This document shows, piece by piece, positions 1 to 6,111 of a stretch of 7,382 nt of DNA. The notes below the pieces were generated by a model. That model was not told the DNA's origin. It was given only the letters and a program-made list of their open reading frames with translations, and ran no database searches. Position 1 is the stretch's first letter. Each line of letters begins with the position of its first letter. The stretch comes from Clostridia bacterium (lineage in GTDB: Bacteria; Bacillota; Clostridia; Christensenellales; Aristaeellaceae), in assembly GCA_900754755.1 (NCBI GenBank), contig CAAEEC010000245.1, positions 1 to 7,382 on the forward strand. Reading direction: 5' to 3'. The translations under genes and the position numbers were made by a program.

Positions 1-600
1 ACGCATGGCGTGTACCGACCTGGCGGCAGCGCGCTGAACGCGGGGCAAGTCGGTTCTCTGCGCGCCGCGCAACACATCGCAAGAAAGGGCCAGGGCGAAC
101 CCCGCGCGAGCGATGAAAGTGTGGAAAAGGAATCCTTCGCTTTGGCGGAAGCCGTGCTGGGCGGAGAAGACAACGCCCAATCCCTGATCCGCCAGTTTGA
201 AAGCCGCATGAGCGCGTGCGCGGCGGCCCTGCGGGAAGAAAAAGGCATCCGCGCGCTGCTAAACGATGTGAACCTGGCGCTGGAAAACTTTGCGGATCGC
301 GTGCGCGTGAAGGAAGCGGTTGGTTTGAAGGCGGCTTTCCGGCTGCGCGATATGCTCTTTGCGCAGCGCGCTTATCTATTTGCCATGCTGGATTATCTGG
401 AGCACGGCGGCGGTTCGCGCGGCTCGGCGCTCTATATCGGGCACGAAGCGGGCGCGCCGCTGGGCGGCGTCACCCAGTTGATCGACTGTGCGGGCGACGT
501 ACCCAGAAGCGTTTGGCGCGAAGTACATCCCCTGCCCGAAGCCGGTGGGTTCTTTGAAAACGTCTGGCGCGAATACCGCGAGGATGGAGGCGTGCGCTAA
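1..600 (+). CDS. FAD-dependent oxidoreductase, fumarate reductase/succinate dehydrogenase flavoprotein-like (3' part only)
   Basis: The reading frame is open from the first base, so the gene begins upstream; 199 residues plus TAA are visible. The first residues read THGVYRPGGSALNAGQVGS followed by LRAAQHIA. This is the FAD-contacting segment near the end of the FAD_binding_2 fold in fumarate-reductase-like flavoproteins, where the helix after the Gly-rich stretch contacts the flavin. The rest is the helical C-terminal domain, with a SRGSAL segment where SdhA/FrdA proteins carry a conserved SRG. Family members transfer hydride between FAD and small organic acids or enoyl substrates; the substrate here cannot be read because the N-terminal FAD motif and active site are outside the window. 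GTG at 10 lies inside the conserved motif, so it is not the start. The next gene follows after 3 bp, suggesting co-transcription. The family call is fairly safe; the specific enzyme is unknown. Confidence 0.8.
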   Translation, partial: THGVYRPGGSALNAGQVGSLRAAQHIARKGQGEPRASDESVEKESFALAEAVLGGEDNAQSLIRQFESRMSACAAALREEKGIRALLNDVNLALENFADRVRVKEAVGLKAAFRLRDMLFAQRAYLFAMLDYLEHGGGSRGSALYIGHEAGAPLGGVTQLIDCAGDVPRSVWREVHPLPEAGGFFENVWREYREDGGVR

Positions 601-603
601 GGC

Positions 604-1572
604 ATGGATGCAACGCTGCGGGAAAGCCTGCTGCGCGAATACGGCCTGCGGGCGGAGGAAGCCCAACCCGTTTCCGGCGGTTGGCTGAACGAGAAATGGA
701 AAGTCGCGTCCGGGGGCGAAACCTGGCTGGTGAAGCGGTTCAGCGCCCACCGGTACGATGCCTTAAAACTCCAGCGGTTGGAGCGCGCGCTTTCGCGGCA
801 GGCTGTCTTGTTTGCCTTGGGCGTGCCCTGCCCGCGCATTTTGCGCTGCCAAAATCGGCCCCTCTGCTTTTTGTCGGATGGCACAGCCTATATGGTGATG
901 GCATTCTTACCGGGGCGTACGTTGCCGCCCGAGCAGGTCACAGAGGAACAAATGGCGTCTTTGGGCGAAGCGTGCGGCCGCATCCATCGCGCGTTTGACC
1001 ACCTGGAGCCGCGCGCCTATCGGGAGGAAGAAGCGGTGTGGCGGGCCAATCCGCCGGTCGCGCTGTTGCGCAGGCACTTTGCCGCGCGCACGGCAGAAAA
1101 GATGGACGGCGCGCCGCCAGCCTATCGCCAGGCGGTGCGGGCGCAACTGCCTTTGCTCGGGCAGGATCTGGAAGGGCTGTTTTCCGGCGTACCCTGCGGC
1201 ATGGCGCACGAGGATTTCACCTCGGACAACGTGCTGTTCCTGCCAGGGCAGGTGAGCGCCGTGGTGGATTTCGACCGCAACCAATTCGGCTGCCGCTGGC
1301 ACGATGTGGGTCGCGCGCTGCTTTCCTTTGCGCTTGAAGGAGAACACCTGTCCAAAGAAAAAGTGCGCGCGTTCTGCGCGGGTTATGCGCGCCATGTTCC
1401 CTTCTCGCTCGCGGACGCGGCGCGCGCTTTGCGCATCGCCTGGTGCATCGAAGCGCCGTGGTGGGTGCAGCGCGCATGCTTCGAAGCAGATCAGGGCAAG
1501 GCCACGCGGTTTCGGGACGAAATTTTGTGGGTGGGCGCGCACTGGTTCGAGTTGGAGGAGCAAATTTGTTGA
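604..1572 (+). CDS. APH/CotS-family phosphotransferase (kinase-like fold)
   Basis: This 322-residue protein has the choline/aminoglycoside/homoserine kinase-like fold. The lysine in WLVKRF (K44) is in position to bind ATP phosphates. HEDFTSDN (H202, D204, N209) matches the HxDxxxxN catalytic loop, with D204 as the likely catalytic base. DFD (D222-D224) supplies the metal-binding aspartate that follows. Members phosphorylate hydroxyls of small molecules (homoserine, choline, sugars, aminoglycosides); CotS-like members are spore-coat proteins. The substrate cannot be read from sequence. The ATG at 604 lies 3 bp after the preceding stop, with GGAGG at 586-590 inside the upstream gene; the 13-nt spacing is long, which suggests translational coupling. 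There is no signal peptide, so it is probably cytoplasmic. I see no resistance-gene context, and an antibiotic resistance role is not supported. Confidence 0.82.
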   Translation: MDATLRESLLREYGLRAEEAQPVSGGWLNEKWKVASGGETWLVKRFSAHRYDALKLQRLERALSRQAVLFALGVPCPRILRCQNRPLCFLSDGTAYMVMAFLPGRTLPPEQVTEEQMASLGEACGRIHRAFDHLEPRAYREEEAVWRANPPVALLRRHFAARTAEKMDGAPPAYRQAVRAQLPLLGQDLEGLFSGVPCGMAHEDFTSDNVLFLPGQVSAVVDFDRNQFGCRWHDVGRALLSFALEGEHLSKEKVRAFCAGYARHVPFSLADAARALRIAWCIEAPWWVQRACFEADQGKATRFRDEILWVGAHWFELEEQIC

Positions 1573-1591
1573 AATACCCAAAATCCAGTGC

Positions 1592-1598
1592 GGAGAGG
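1592..1598 (+). promoter_or_regulatory. Ribosome-binding site of the small ORF
   Basis: GGAGAGG lies 5 nt before the ATG at 1604. It is a better site than the one in front of the response regulator, and it is the main reason to take the small ORF seriously. Confidence 0.55.
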
Positions 1599-1603
1599 TT
1601 CGC

Positions 1604-1723
1604 ATGAGCGATTGGAAAGAAGTACGTTCCAGGGTCGACCTGCGTTTTGGCGGACGCGTTGCGCCGGCGGTTCAACGGCGCGGCGGGCGCGCAATAAAAA
1701 ACTCCCGCATCCGGGAAGAGTAG
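1604..1723 (+). CDS. Possible 39-residue small basic protein or leader peptide
   Basis: The ORF starts MSDWKEVRSRVDLRF and ends with TAG at 1721-1723, only 5 nt before the response regulator ATG. It holds nine arginines and two lysines against five acidic residues, with no hydrophobic segment, so it would be a soluble basic peptide. I recognise no family. For it: a strong ribosome-binding site at ideal spacing and a stop placed to couple translation to the downstream gene. Against it: GC-rich DNA yields chance ORFs, the C-terminal half is Arg/Gly-rich like frame-shifted GC-rich sequence, and a minus-strand terminator-like hairpin overlaps its end. It could be a real small protein, a leader whose translation opens the response regulator start, or the remnant of a larger gene. 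Confidence 0.4.
   Translation: MSDWKEVRSRVDLRFGGRVAPAVQRRGGRAIKNSRIREE
1696..1717 (-). terminator. Minus-strand intrinsic-terminator-like hairpin
   Basis: Read on the minus strand, TCCCG-GATG-CGGGA (1716 to 1703) forms a 5-bp stem with a tetraloop. It gains one G-U pair at the base and is followed directly by six U (1701-1696). On the plus strand the A-run precedes the stem and no U-run follows, so it would act only on minus-strand transcripts. No minus-strand gene lies immediately upstream of it in the window. It may stop antisense RNA from the two-component genes, be left over from a lost gene, or be chance. Confidence 0.35.
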
Positions 1724-1728
1724 GCAGT

Positions 1729-2400
1729 ATGGCTCGCATTTTGGTGGTGGAAGACGATGAAAAGCTAAACCAGATCATGTGCGCGTATCTGGCCCGCAGC
1801 GGGTACCAGGCAACCGGTTGCCACAATCCGGCGGAAGCCTATGATTTGCTCTACGCGGGCGATTACGACCTGATTCTTTCCGACATCATGATGCCGGGAG
1901 AGAATGGCTTTGATTTTGCGCGGGAAATCCGCCGCCAGAATCCGCAAATCCCCATTCTGTTCGTGACGGCGCTGGACGATTTTCCCTCCAAGCAAAAGGG
2001 CTTTTCCGCGGGCGTGGACGATTATATGGTCAAGCCCGTGGCCATGGACGAAATGGTGCTGCGCGTGGGCGCGCTGCTGCGCCGCGCCCGCGTGCAACAG
2101 GAAAACCGCCTGGAAATCGGCGACCTCGTGCTGGTGCGCGATGAAATGGCCGCCTATGTGCGCGGCGAAGAAGTAAAAATCTTGCCTCGAGAATTTCAGG
2201 TGCTATATAAGTTATTGTCCCATCCCAAAAAGATTTTTACCCGCAGCGAATTGCTGGACGATTACTGGGGCATGACCAACGAAACGGGCCTGCGCACTGT
2301 GGATGTGTACATCACCAAGCTGCGCAAGGCGTTCGCCCATTGCCAGAGCTTCGAAATCGTTACGGTGCATGGCTTTGGCTATAAGGCGGTGCTAAAATGA
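1729..2400 (+). CDS. OmpR/PhoB-family response regulator
   Basis: This is a 223-residue DNA-binding response regulator. The receiver domain (about 1-120) shows the acidic pocket E8-D9-D10, phospho-acceptor D52 in LILSDIMMPG, switch T80 in LFVTALDD, and K102 in the KP motif; all key residues are present. The C-terminal winged helix (about 127-223) includes LPREFQVLYKLL, the recognition-helix region TVDVYITKLRKAF, and the terminal hairpin VTVHGFGYKA. The ATG at 1729 is chosen because the receiver domain begins there (MARILVVEDD). The open frame upstream of it is Arg-rich and unlike any receiver N-terminus. The ribosome-binding site is weak (GAAGAG near 1715-1720), consistent with coupling to the 39-residue ORF ending 5 nt upstream. 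Its stop overlaps the kinase start by ATGA. The closest regulon cannot be assigned. Confidence 0.93.
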   Translation: MARILVVEDDEKLNQIMCAYLARSGYQATGCHNPAEAYDLLYAGDYDLILSDIMMPGENGFDFAREIRRQNPQIPILFVTALDDFPSKQKGFSAGVDDYMVKPVAMDEMVLRVGALLRRARVQQENRLEIGDLVLVRDEMAAYVRGEEVKILPREFQVLYKLLSHPKKIFTRSELLDDYWGMTNETGLRTVDVYITKLRKAFAHCQSFEIVTVHGFGYKAVLK

Positions 2401-3476
2401 AGCGGGCGCGCAAACGGCTGGACGACGCGCGCGTGAACGCGCCGCTGATTTCGTGGAAAGTCGCGTTGAGCATCTTCGGCATCGCCTACCTGCTGCTCGT
2501 GGGCCAGGCGGGAATTTTGGCCTCCTTTCTGGATCAGGTCCCCACCCTGATCGTCGTGCTGGCGCACTATGTGGTGTGTACATGCGTTTTGCTGGCCGTG
2601 CTGTTCGGCGTGTTTTGGCGCTATGGCGTCGGCAAGCCGCTGCGCATCCTATCCCAGGCGGCGCGCAAGGTGGCGGCGGGCGATTTCAGCGTGCAGATTC
2701 CGCCTGTCCGCCGGGATGGAAAAAAGGACGAGTTGGAAGTGCTCATCGAGGATTTCAACACCATGGCGCGGGAATTGGCGGGCAACGAAATGCTCAAGAG
2801 CGATTTCATCGCCAACGTTTCGCACGAGATCAAAACGCCGCTTTCCATCATCCAAAGTTACACAAAGGCCCTGAAAGATGGCTGCGTGCCCGAAGCGCAA
2901 AAAGAACAGTATATGGACGCCATCCTCACCGCCTCCAGCAACCTCAGCCTGATGGTCACGAACATCCTGAAACTAAATAAGCTGGAAAACCAGCGGATTT
3001 TTCCCGCGCCGGAAAGCTATCCGCTGGGCGAGCAATTGCGCCTGTGCGCGTTGGGCTTTATGGAACGCTGGCAGGAAAAGGACATAGAATTTTCTATAGA
3101 TGTATCCGATGTGACGGTGCGCTACGATCCGTCCCTTTTGGAATTGGTGTGGAACAATCTGCTTTCCAACGCGATCAAATTCACGCCGCGCGGCGGCGCC
3201 ATCGCCCTAACTTCGCATACAGAGGGCAACAAGGTATTCGTCACCGTGCGAGACACGGGCTGCGGTATGGACGCGCAGAGCCAGCAAAAGATGTTCGAAA
3301 AATTCTATCAGGGCGATCCCTCCCACGCGGCGGAAGGAAACGGCCTGGGACTGGCGCTGGTGAAAAAAGTGCTGGAAATCGTGAACGGAGAAATTTTCGT
3401 GCGCAGCAGCCCCGGCGAAGGCTCGGCGTTCACGGTCGTCCTGGAAACGGACGCCGCTCCCGCGCACATTTCATAA
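2397..3476 (+). CDS. Membrane histidine kinase, partner of the upstream response regulator
   Basis: This 359-residue sensor kinase has two hydrophobic helices at about 22-45 and 50-73, separated by only a few residues around D46-P49. There is no extracellular sensor domain. A HAMP linker follows (about 74-128, with PLRILSQAARKVAAGDF). The HisKA motif is FIANVSHEIKTPLS with phospho-acceptor H143. The ATPase domain has the N box with N253 and N257 in WNNLLSNAIKFT, the G1 box DTGCGMD (D285-G289), the F box near F299-F302 and the G2 box GNGLGL (313-318). All catalytic elements are intact. It starts at the ATG of an ATGA overlap with the regulator, with AAGGCGG at 2383-2389 as ribosome-binding site. 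The short loop resembles intramembrane-sensing kinases, but no ABC transporter of the BceAB type is next to it. The signal is unknown. Confidence 0.92.
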   Translation: MKRARKRLDDARVNAPLISWKVALSIFGIAYLLLVGQAGILASFLDQVPTLIVVLAHYVVCTCVLLAVLFGVFWRYGVGKPLRILSQAARKVAAGDFSVQIPPVRRDGKKDELEVLIEDFNTMARELAGNEMLKSDFIANVSHEIKTPLSIIQSYTKALKDGCVPEAQKEQYMDAILTASSNLSLMVTNILKLNKLENQRIFPAPESYPLGEQLRLCALGFMERWQEKDIEFSIDVSDVTVRYDPSLLELVWNNLLSNAIKFTPRGGAIALTSHTEGNKVFVTVRDTGCGMDAQSQQKMFEKFYQGDPSHAAEGNGLGLALVKKVLEIVNGEIFVRSSPGEGSAFTVVLETDAAPAHIS

Positions 3477-3480
3477 TTCA

Positions 3481-3523
3481 TTGACAAAAATCCGCAAACC
3501 GGTCAACAGCCGCGCTGTATCAT
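3481..3523 (+). promoter_or_regulatory. Candidate promoter/operator region for the SDR-DegV pair
   Basis: The 76-bp gap after the kinase holds a perfect TTGACA (3481-3486). Its first five bases form an inverted repeat with GTCAA at 3502-3506, 16 nt apart. A TATCAT (5 of 6 to the -10 consensus) lies at 3518-3523, but 31 nt from TTGACA, too far for one sigma-70 promoter. No good -10 sits at 16-18 nt. The region therefore looks regulatory but is not a clean promoter; the repeat could be an operator half-site pair or chance. No terminator is visible after the kinase. Confidence 0.3.
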
Positions 3524-3540
3524 GGCTCCATCTTCAAAGC

Positions 3541-3546
3541 AGGAGG
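3541..3546 (+). promoter_or_regulatory. Ribosome-binding site that fixes the SDR start
   Basis: AGGAGG, 6 nt before the ATG at 3553, decides in favour of that start over the in-frame TTG at 3481. The Rossmann beta strand (KRLYIITGAKG) also begins right after this ATG. Confidence 0.8.
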
Positions 3547-3552
3547 CAAGCC

Positions 3553-4581
3553 ATGAAACGGCTGTATATCATCACCGGTGCGAAGGGCCATCTGGCCAGC
3601 ACGATTTTGCGATATCTACGCAAGGAACCCTGCCTGATTCGAGGCCTGATTTTGCCCACGGAGGAAGGCGAGGACGATGCGCAGATCACCTATTATAAGG
3701 GCGACGTGACCCAGCCCGCCTCGCTGGAAGGCATTTTTTCCGGCACAGAATGCAACGAAACCATCGTGATCCATGCCGCCGGCATCGTCAGCATCAGCGA
3801 CGGCGTCACGCCCATGCTCTACGCGGCCAACGTGGAAGGCACGCGAAACATCATCGCGCAGTGCGAGCGGCATGGGGTGAAGCGGCTGGTGTACGTCAGC
3901 TCTGTACACGCCATCCCCGAATCGGACGAAAAGGCGACCATTTCAGAAACCGACCATTTTTCGCCGGAAAGCGTGAACGGCGCATACGCCAAAACCAAGG
4001 CGGAAGCGACGCAGGCCGTGCTGGACGCGGCGCGCAGGGGGCTCAATGCCGTGGTGGTGCATCCTTCCGGCATCATCGGCCCCTACAACCGCGGCAGCAA
4101 TCACATTGTTCAGCTCATCGACATGGACATTTCCGGCAAATTGCCCGCGGGCGTGGTGGGCGGATATGATTTTGTGGATGTGCGCGATGTGGCCAAGGGC
4201 TGCTTAAAAGCAGCGGAGCGGGGCCGCTCGGGCGAGTGCTATATCCTTTCCAACCGCTATTTCACGGTGCAGGAACTGCTGGAATGCGTGCGCAAGACCG
4301 TGGGCGGCTCGCGAAAAATCTGCCTGCCCATGGGGCTGGCCCGCGCCTTTGTGCCGTTTTTCGAATGGCTGGCCAAAGTTACGCATACGCGCCCACTGTT
4401 CACCCGCTACGCGCTCTCCACCATCGCCAGCAACGAGCACTTCAGCCACGACAAGGCGGCGCGGGAGTTGGGCTACCGCCCGCGCGACATGCGGGAGACC
4501 ATCGCGGACACGATCGCCTTCCTGCGCGGCGGCGACGTGCCGCTGGAGTTGACCGGCGCGGAAGGGGGAATTGCACAATGA
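3553..4581 (+). CDS. NAD(P)-dependent epimerase/dehydratase-like extended SDR
   Basis: This 342-residue extended short-chain dehydrogenase/reductase most resembles the dihydroflavonol-4-reductase/NAD-dependent epimerase group. The N-terminal dinucleotide motif is TGAKGHLA (8-15); the third glycine of the usual TGxxGxxG is alanine. Further landmarks are GDV at 50-52 (adenine pocket), HAAG at 74-77, the catalytic serine region VSS (115-117), and YAKTK with Y145 and K149 as the YxxxK pair. HPSGIIGPY follows at the substrate side and FVDVRDVAKG later, both typical of the family. The catalytic residues are complete, so it should be an active oxidoreductase on a hydroxyl/keto, sugar-nucleotide or acyl-type substrate; which one is not visible. 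No transmembrane segment stands out. It overlaps the DegV gene by ATGA, implying coupled expression and possibly a shared lipid-related role. Confidence 0.88.
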   Translation: MKRLYIITGAKGHLASTILRYLRKEPCLIRGLILPTEEGEDDAQITYYKGDVTQPASLEGIFSGTECNETIVIHAAGIVSISDGVTPMLYAANVEGTRNIIAQCERHGVKRLVYVSSVHAIPESDEKATISETDHFSPESVNGAYAKTKAEATQAVLDAARRGLNAVVVHPSGIIGPYNRGSNHIVQLIDMDISGKLPAGVVGGYDFVDVRDVAKGCLKAAERGRSGECYILSNRYFTVQELLECVRKTVGGSRKICLPMGLARAFVPFFEWLAKVTHTRPLFTRYALSTIASNEHFSHDKAARELGYRPRDMRETIADTIAFLRGGDVPLELTGAEGGIAQ

Positions 4582-5417
4582 AGTGGAAAATCGTGACGGA
4601 TTCCAGCTGCGATTGGGCGCTGGAATCGCCCGCCTGCGCCGTTTCCAGCGTGCCTTTTGTCATCAGCGCGGGCGACGAGGATTTTGTGGACGACGCCGCA
4701 TTGCAAGTGCCCGCCATGCTGGATGCGATGGAGCGGTGCGAAATGGCGAGCCACACATCCTGCCCCACGCCGCAGGCCTGGCTGGAAGAATTCGAACAGG
4801 CGGATCGATGCATCGCCATCACCATTTCCTCGCGCCTGTCCGGCAGCATGAACAGCGCGCAAATCGCCCGGGAATTGGCGCTGGAACGCGCACCGGAAAA
4901 GCGCATTGCCGTGCTGGATTCTCGCTCTACCGGCCCGGAAATCGCCCTCTGCGTGGAAGCCATGCAGGGCTGGATTGCCCAGGGTATGGATTTTGAAGGC
5001 GTGGTGCGCGCCGCGGGGCGCTTTTTGCAAAAAACGCACATCGCGTTTGCGCTTTCGTCCTTCGATAACCTCATCAAAAATGGCCGCATGAGCCGGGCGG
5101 TGGGCTTTTTGGCGCACAAGCTGGGCATGTGGGGCATTGGCGCTGGCAGCGACGAAGGCGAAATCGCCGTGCGCGGCAAAACGCGCGAGCCATGGCGCGC
5201 GATCGGCATGCTCATCGCGGAAATGCAGGAGAAAGGGTTTTGCGGCGGTAGGGTGGCCATCGACCACTGCTGCAACCCCGATTTCGCGGAAAAGCTGCGC
5301 GCGAAAATTCTGGAGCACTGGGAAAACGCGCGCGTGAGCATCCATCCCACGCGCGGGCTTTGCGGTTATTATGCCCAGCGGCACGGCGTGATCGTGGCGT
5401 ATGGCGGCGCCGGTTGA
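4578..5417 (+). CDS. DegV-family fatty-acid-binding protein (FakB-like)
   Basis: This 279-residue protein of usual DegV length starts at the ATG in the ATGA overlap with the SDR; GGGGGA at 4564-4569 is the ribosome-binding site, 8 nt away. Family marks in order: VTDSSCD (6-12), HTSCPTP with the T60-S61 pair, ISSRLSGSMNSA (83-94), LDSRSTGPE (113-121), and NGRMS (168-172, matching the GGRIS segment). DegV/FakB proteins bind a fatty acid in a buried tunnel and present its carboxylate to the kinase FakA, giving acyl-phosphate for PlsY/PlsX. The convergent plsY next door fits this. Odd point: where many members have a HTGPG-type motif near the C-terminus, this one reads RGLCGYYAQRHG (259-270), with Tyr in place of the expected His. 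It may belong to a DegV branch with another ligand or head-group contact. No FakA-like Dak domain is encoded in the window. Confidence 0.9.
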   Translation: MKWKIVTDSSCDWALESPACAVSSVPFVISAGDEDFVDDAALQVPAMLDAMERCEMASHTSCPTPQAWLEEFEQADRCIAITISSRLSGSMNSAQIARELALERAPEKRIAVLDSRSTGPEIALCVEAMQGWIAQGMDFEGVVRAAGRFLQKTHIAFALSSFDNLIKNGRMSRAVGFLAHKLGMWGIGAGSDEGEIAVRGKTREPWRAIGMLIAEMQEKGFCGGRVAIDHCCNPDFAEKLRAKILEHWENARVSIHPTRGLCGYYAQRHGVIVAYGGAG

Positions 5418-5424
5418 CGCCGCC
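5403..5424. terminator. Shared hairpin between convergent degV and plsY
   Basis: GGCGGCG (5403-5409) pairs with CGCCGCC (5418-5424), a 7-bp all-GC stem with an 8-nt loop. It includes the degV stop (5415-5417) and abuts the plsY stop (5425-5427). There is no U-run on either strand, so it is not a standard intrinsic terminator. It may slow both transcripts at the junction. Confidence 0.4.
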
Positions 5425-6066
5425 CTAGCGCGCCCAGGGCAAGCGTCCTTCCAGCCAGAGGAAGCGGATCCGCAGCTTTTCGCGCTTTTCCGGGCTCAAA
5501 TGCAGGCGCAGCAAAACGGCGGCCGTAAGCCCCAAAAAACCCAGTCTCACCCCCGTGGGGCAGGGGAGGAGCAAAATGGCGGCCAGCGCACACAGATACG
5601 TAATACCCGTGCGGTAAAAATTGGGGCTCACGCGCAGCACCAGCGAAAAGAAAAGGAAGAAAAACGCCAGGGCCTTGAGCGGCGTATCCGTGGCGAGGCA
5701 CAGCCCCAACAGGCAACCGAAAGTCACGGCGATGCCCTTGCCGCCCTGAAAATGGAACTGGGCGGGAAAGGCGTGCCCCCACACCGGGGCCATCAGCACC
5801 AGGGCGGAGAGCAACGGCCTGGCATCGAAATTGCCGCCGGATTTTTGATAAAAGTACAGGGGCCAGAACCCTTTGTTCAAATCGCCCAGCAGCGTGATGA
5901 CGCCGCACAGCGCGCCGCCATATTGAAAGGCGTTGGCCGTACCGGGGTTGCCATCCTCGCTGGCCTGCACAATACCGGGCCTGCGCAGAAGCGCCGCCGC
6001 CAGCCGCGCGAACAGAATGCCGCCCATCAGATAGCCACTGACGATAAAAACCAATTCCCGGATCAT
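5425..6066 (-). CDS. plsY: Glycerol-3-phosphate acyltransferase PlsY (divergent type)
   Basis: This 213-residue, very hydrophobic protein is of normal PlsY length with several membrane helices. PlsY acylates the sn-1 position of glycerol-3-phosphate with acyl-phosphate at the inner membrane, the first committed step of phospholipid synthesis in most Gram-positives. Motif 1 is SGYLMGGILFA (10-20), where the usual GSIP reads GGIL. Motif 2 is EDGNPGTANAF (37-47), related to GSGNPGATN. GDLNKG (61-66) matches the conserved D/KG loop. Motif 3 is GHAFPAQFHFQGGKGIAV (97-114), with GGKG intact. The start at 6066 is supported by GGGGAGA 5 nt upstream. A longer in-frame version from 6168 would run through the probable promoter, so I reject it. 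It converges on degV. Motif divergence suggests a paralogue or clade-specific PlsY, possibly with altered acyl donor preference. Confidence 0.88.
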   Translation of the reverse strand: MIRELVFIVSGYLMGGILFARLAAALLRRPGIVQASEDGNPGTANAFQYGGALCGVITLLGDLNKGFWPLYFYQKSGGNFDARPLLSALVLMAPVWGHAFPAQFHFQGGKGIAVTFGCLLGLCLATDTPLKALAFFFLFFSLVLRVSPNFYRTGITYLCALAAILLLPCPTGVRLGFLGLTAAVLLRLHLSPEKREKLRIRFLWLEGRLPWAR

Positions 6067-6071
6067 ACCAA

Positions 6072-6078
6072 TCTCCCC
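6072..6078 (-). promoter_or_regulatory. plsY: Ribosome-binding site of plsY
   Basis: On the minus strand GGGGAGA lies 5 nt before the ATG at 6066. It supports this start over longer in-frame options. Confidence 0.75.
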
Positions 6079-6111
6079 GTCTATGCTTTGAAATGGAATC
6101 CCTCTGCTACC

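Noticed and set aside
604..1572. Aminoglycoside resistance gene
   Set aside because: Only the general kinase-fold motifs match; the neighbours are metabolic and regulatory, with no mobile element or resistance context.
907..1605. Minus-strand ORF of 232 codons opposite the phosphotransferase
   Set aside because: No recognisable domain; the plus strand carries the full kinase motif set, so this is a shadow.
1588..1728. Longer N-terminus for the response regulator
   Set aside because: The 47 extra residues are Arg/Gly-rich and precede a normal receiver start; a family-length protein begins at 1729.
3481..3552. TTG start at 3481 for the SDR
   Set aside because: It adds 24 residues before the Rossmann strand and ignores the AGGAGG at 3541-3546.
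4236..4577. DegV start extended upstream into the SDR gene
   Set aside because: DegV homology begins at the ATG at 4578; the upstream part is an out-of-frame reading of the SDR.
4442..5384. Two long minus-strand ORFs (about 300 codons each) opposite degV
   Set aside because: They are antisense shadows of a clear DegV gene in GC-rich DNA, have no family motifs, and the products are rich in Arg, Ala, Ser and Pro as expected from frame shadows.
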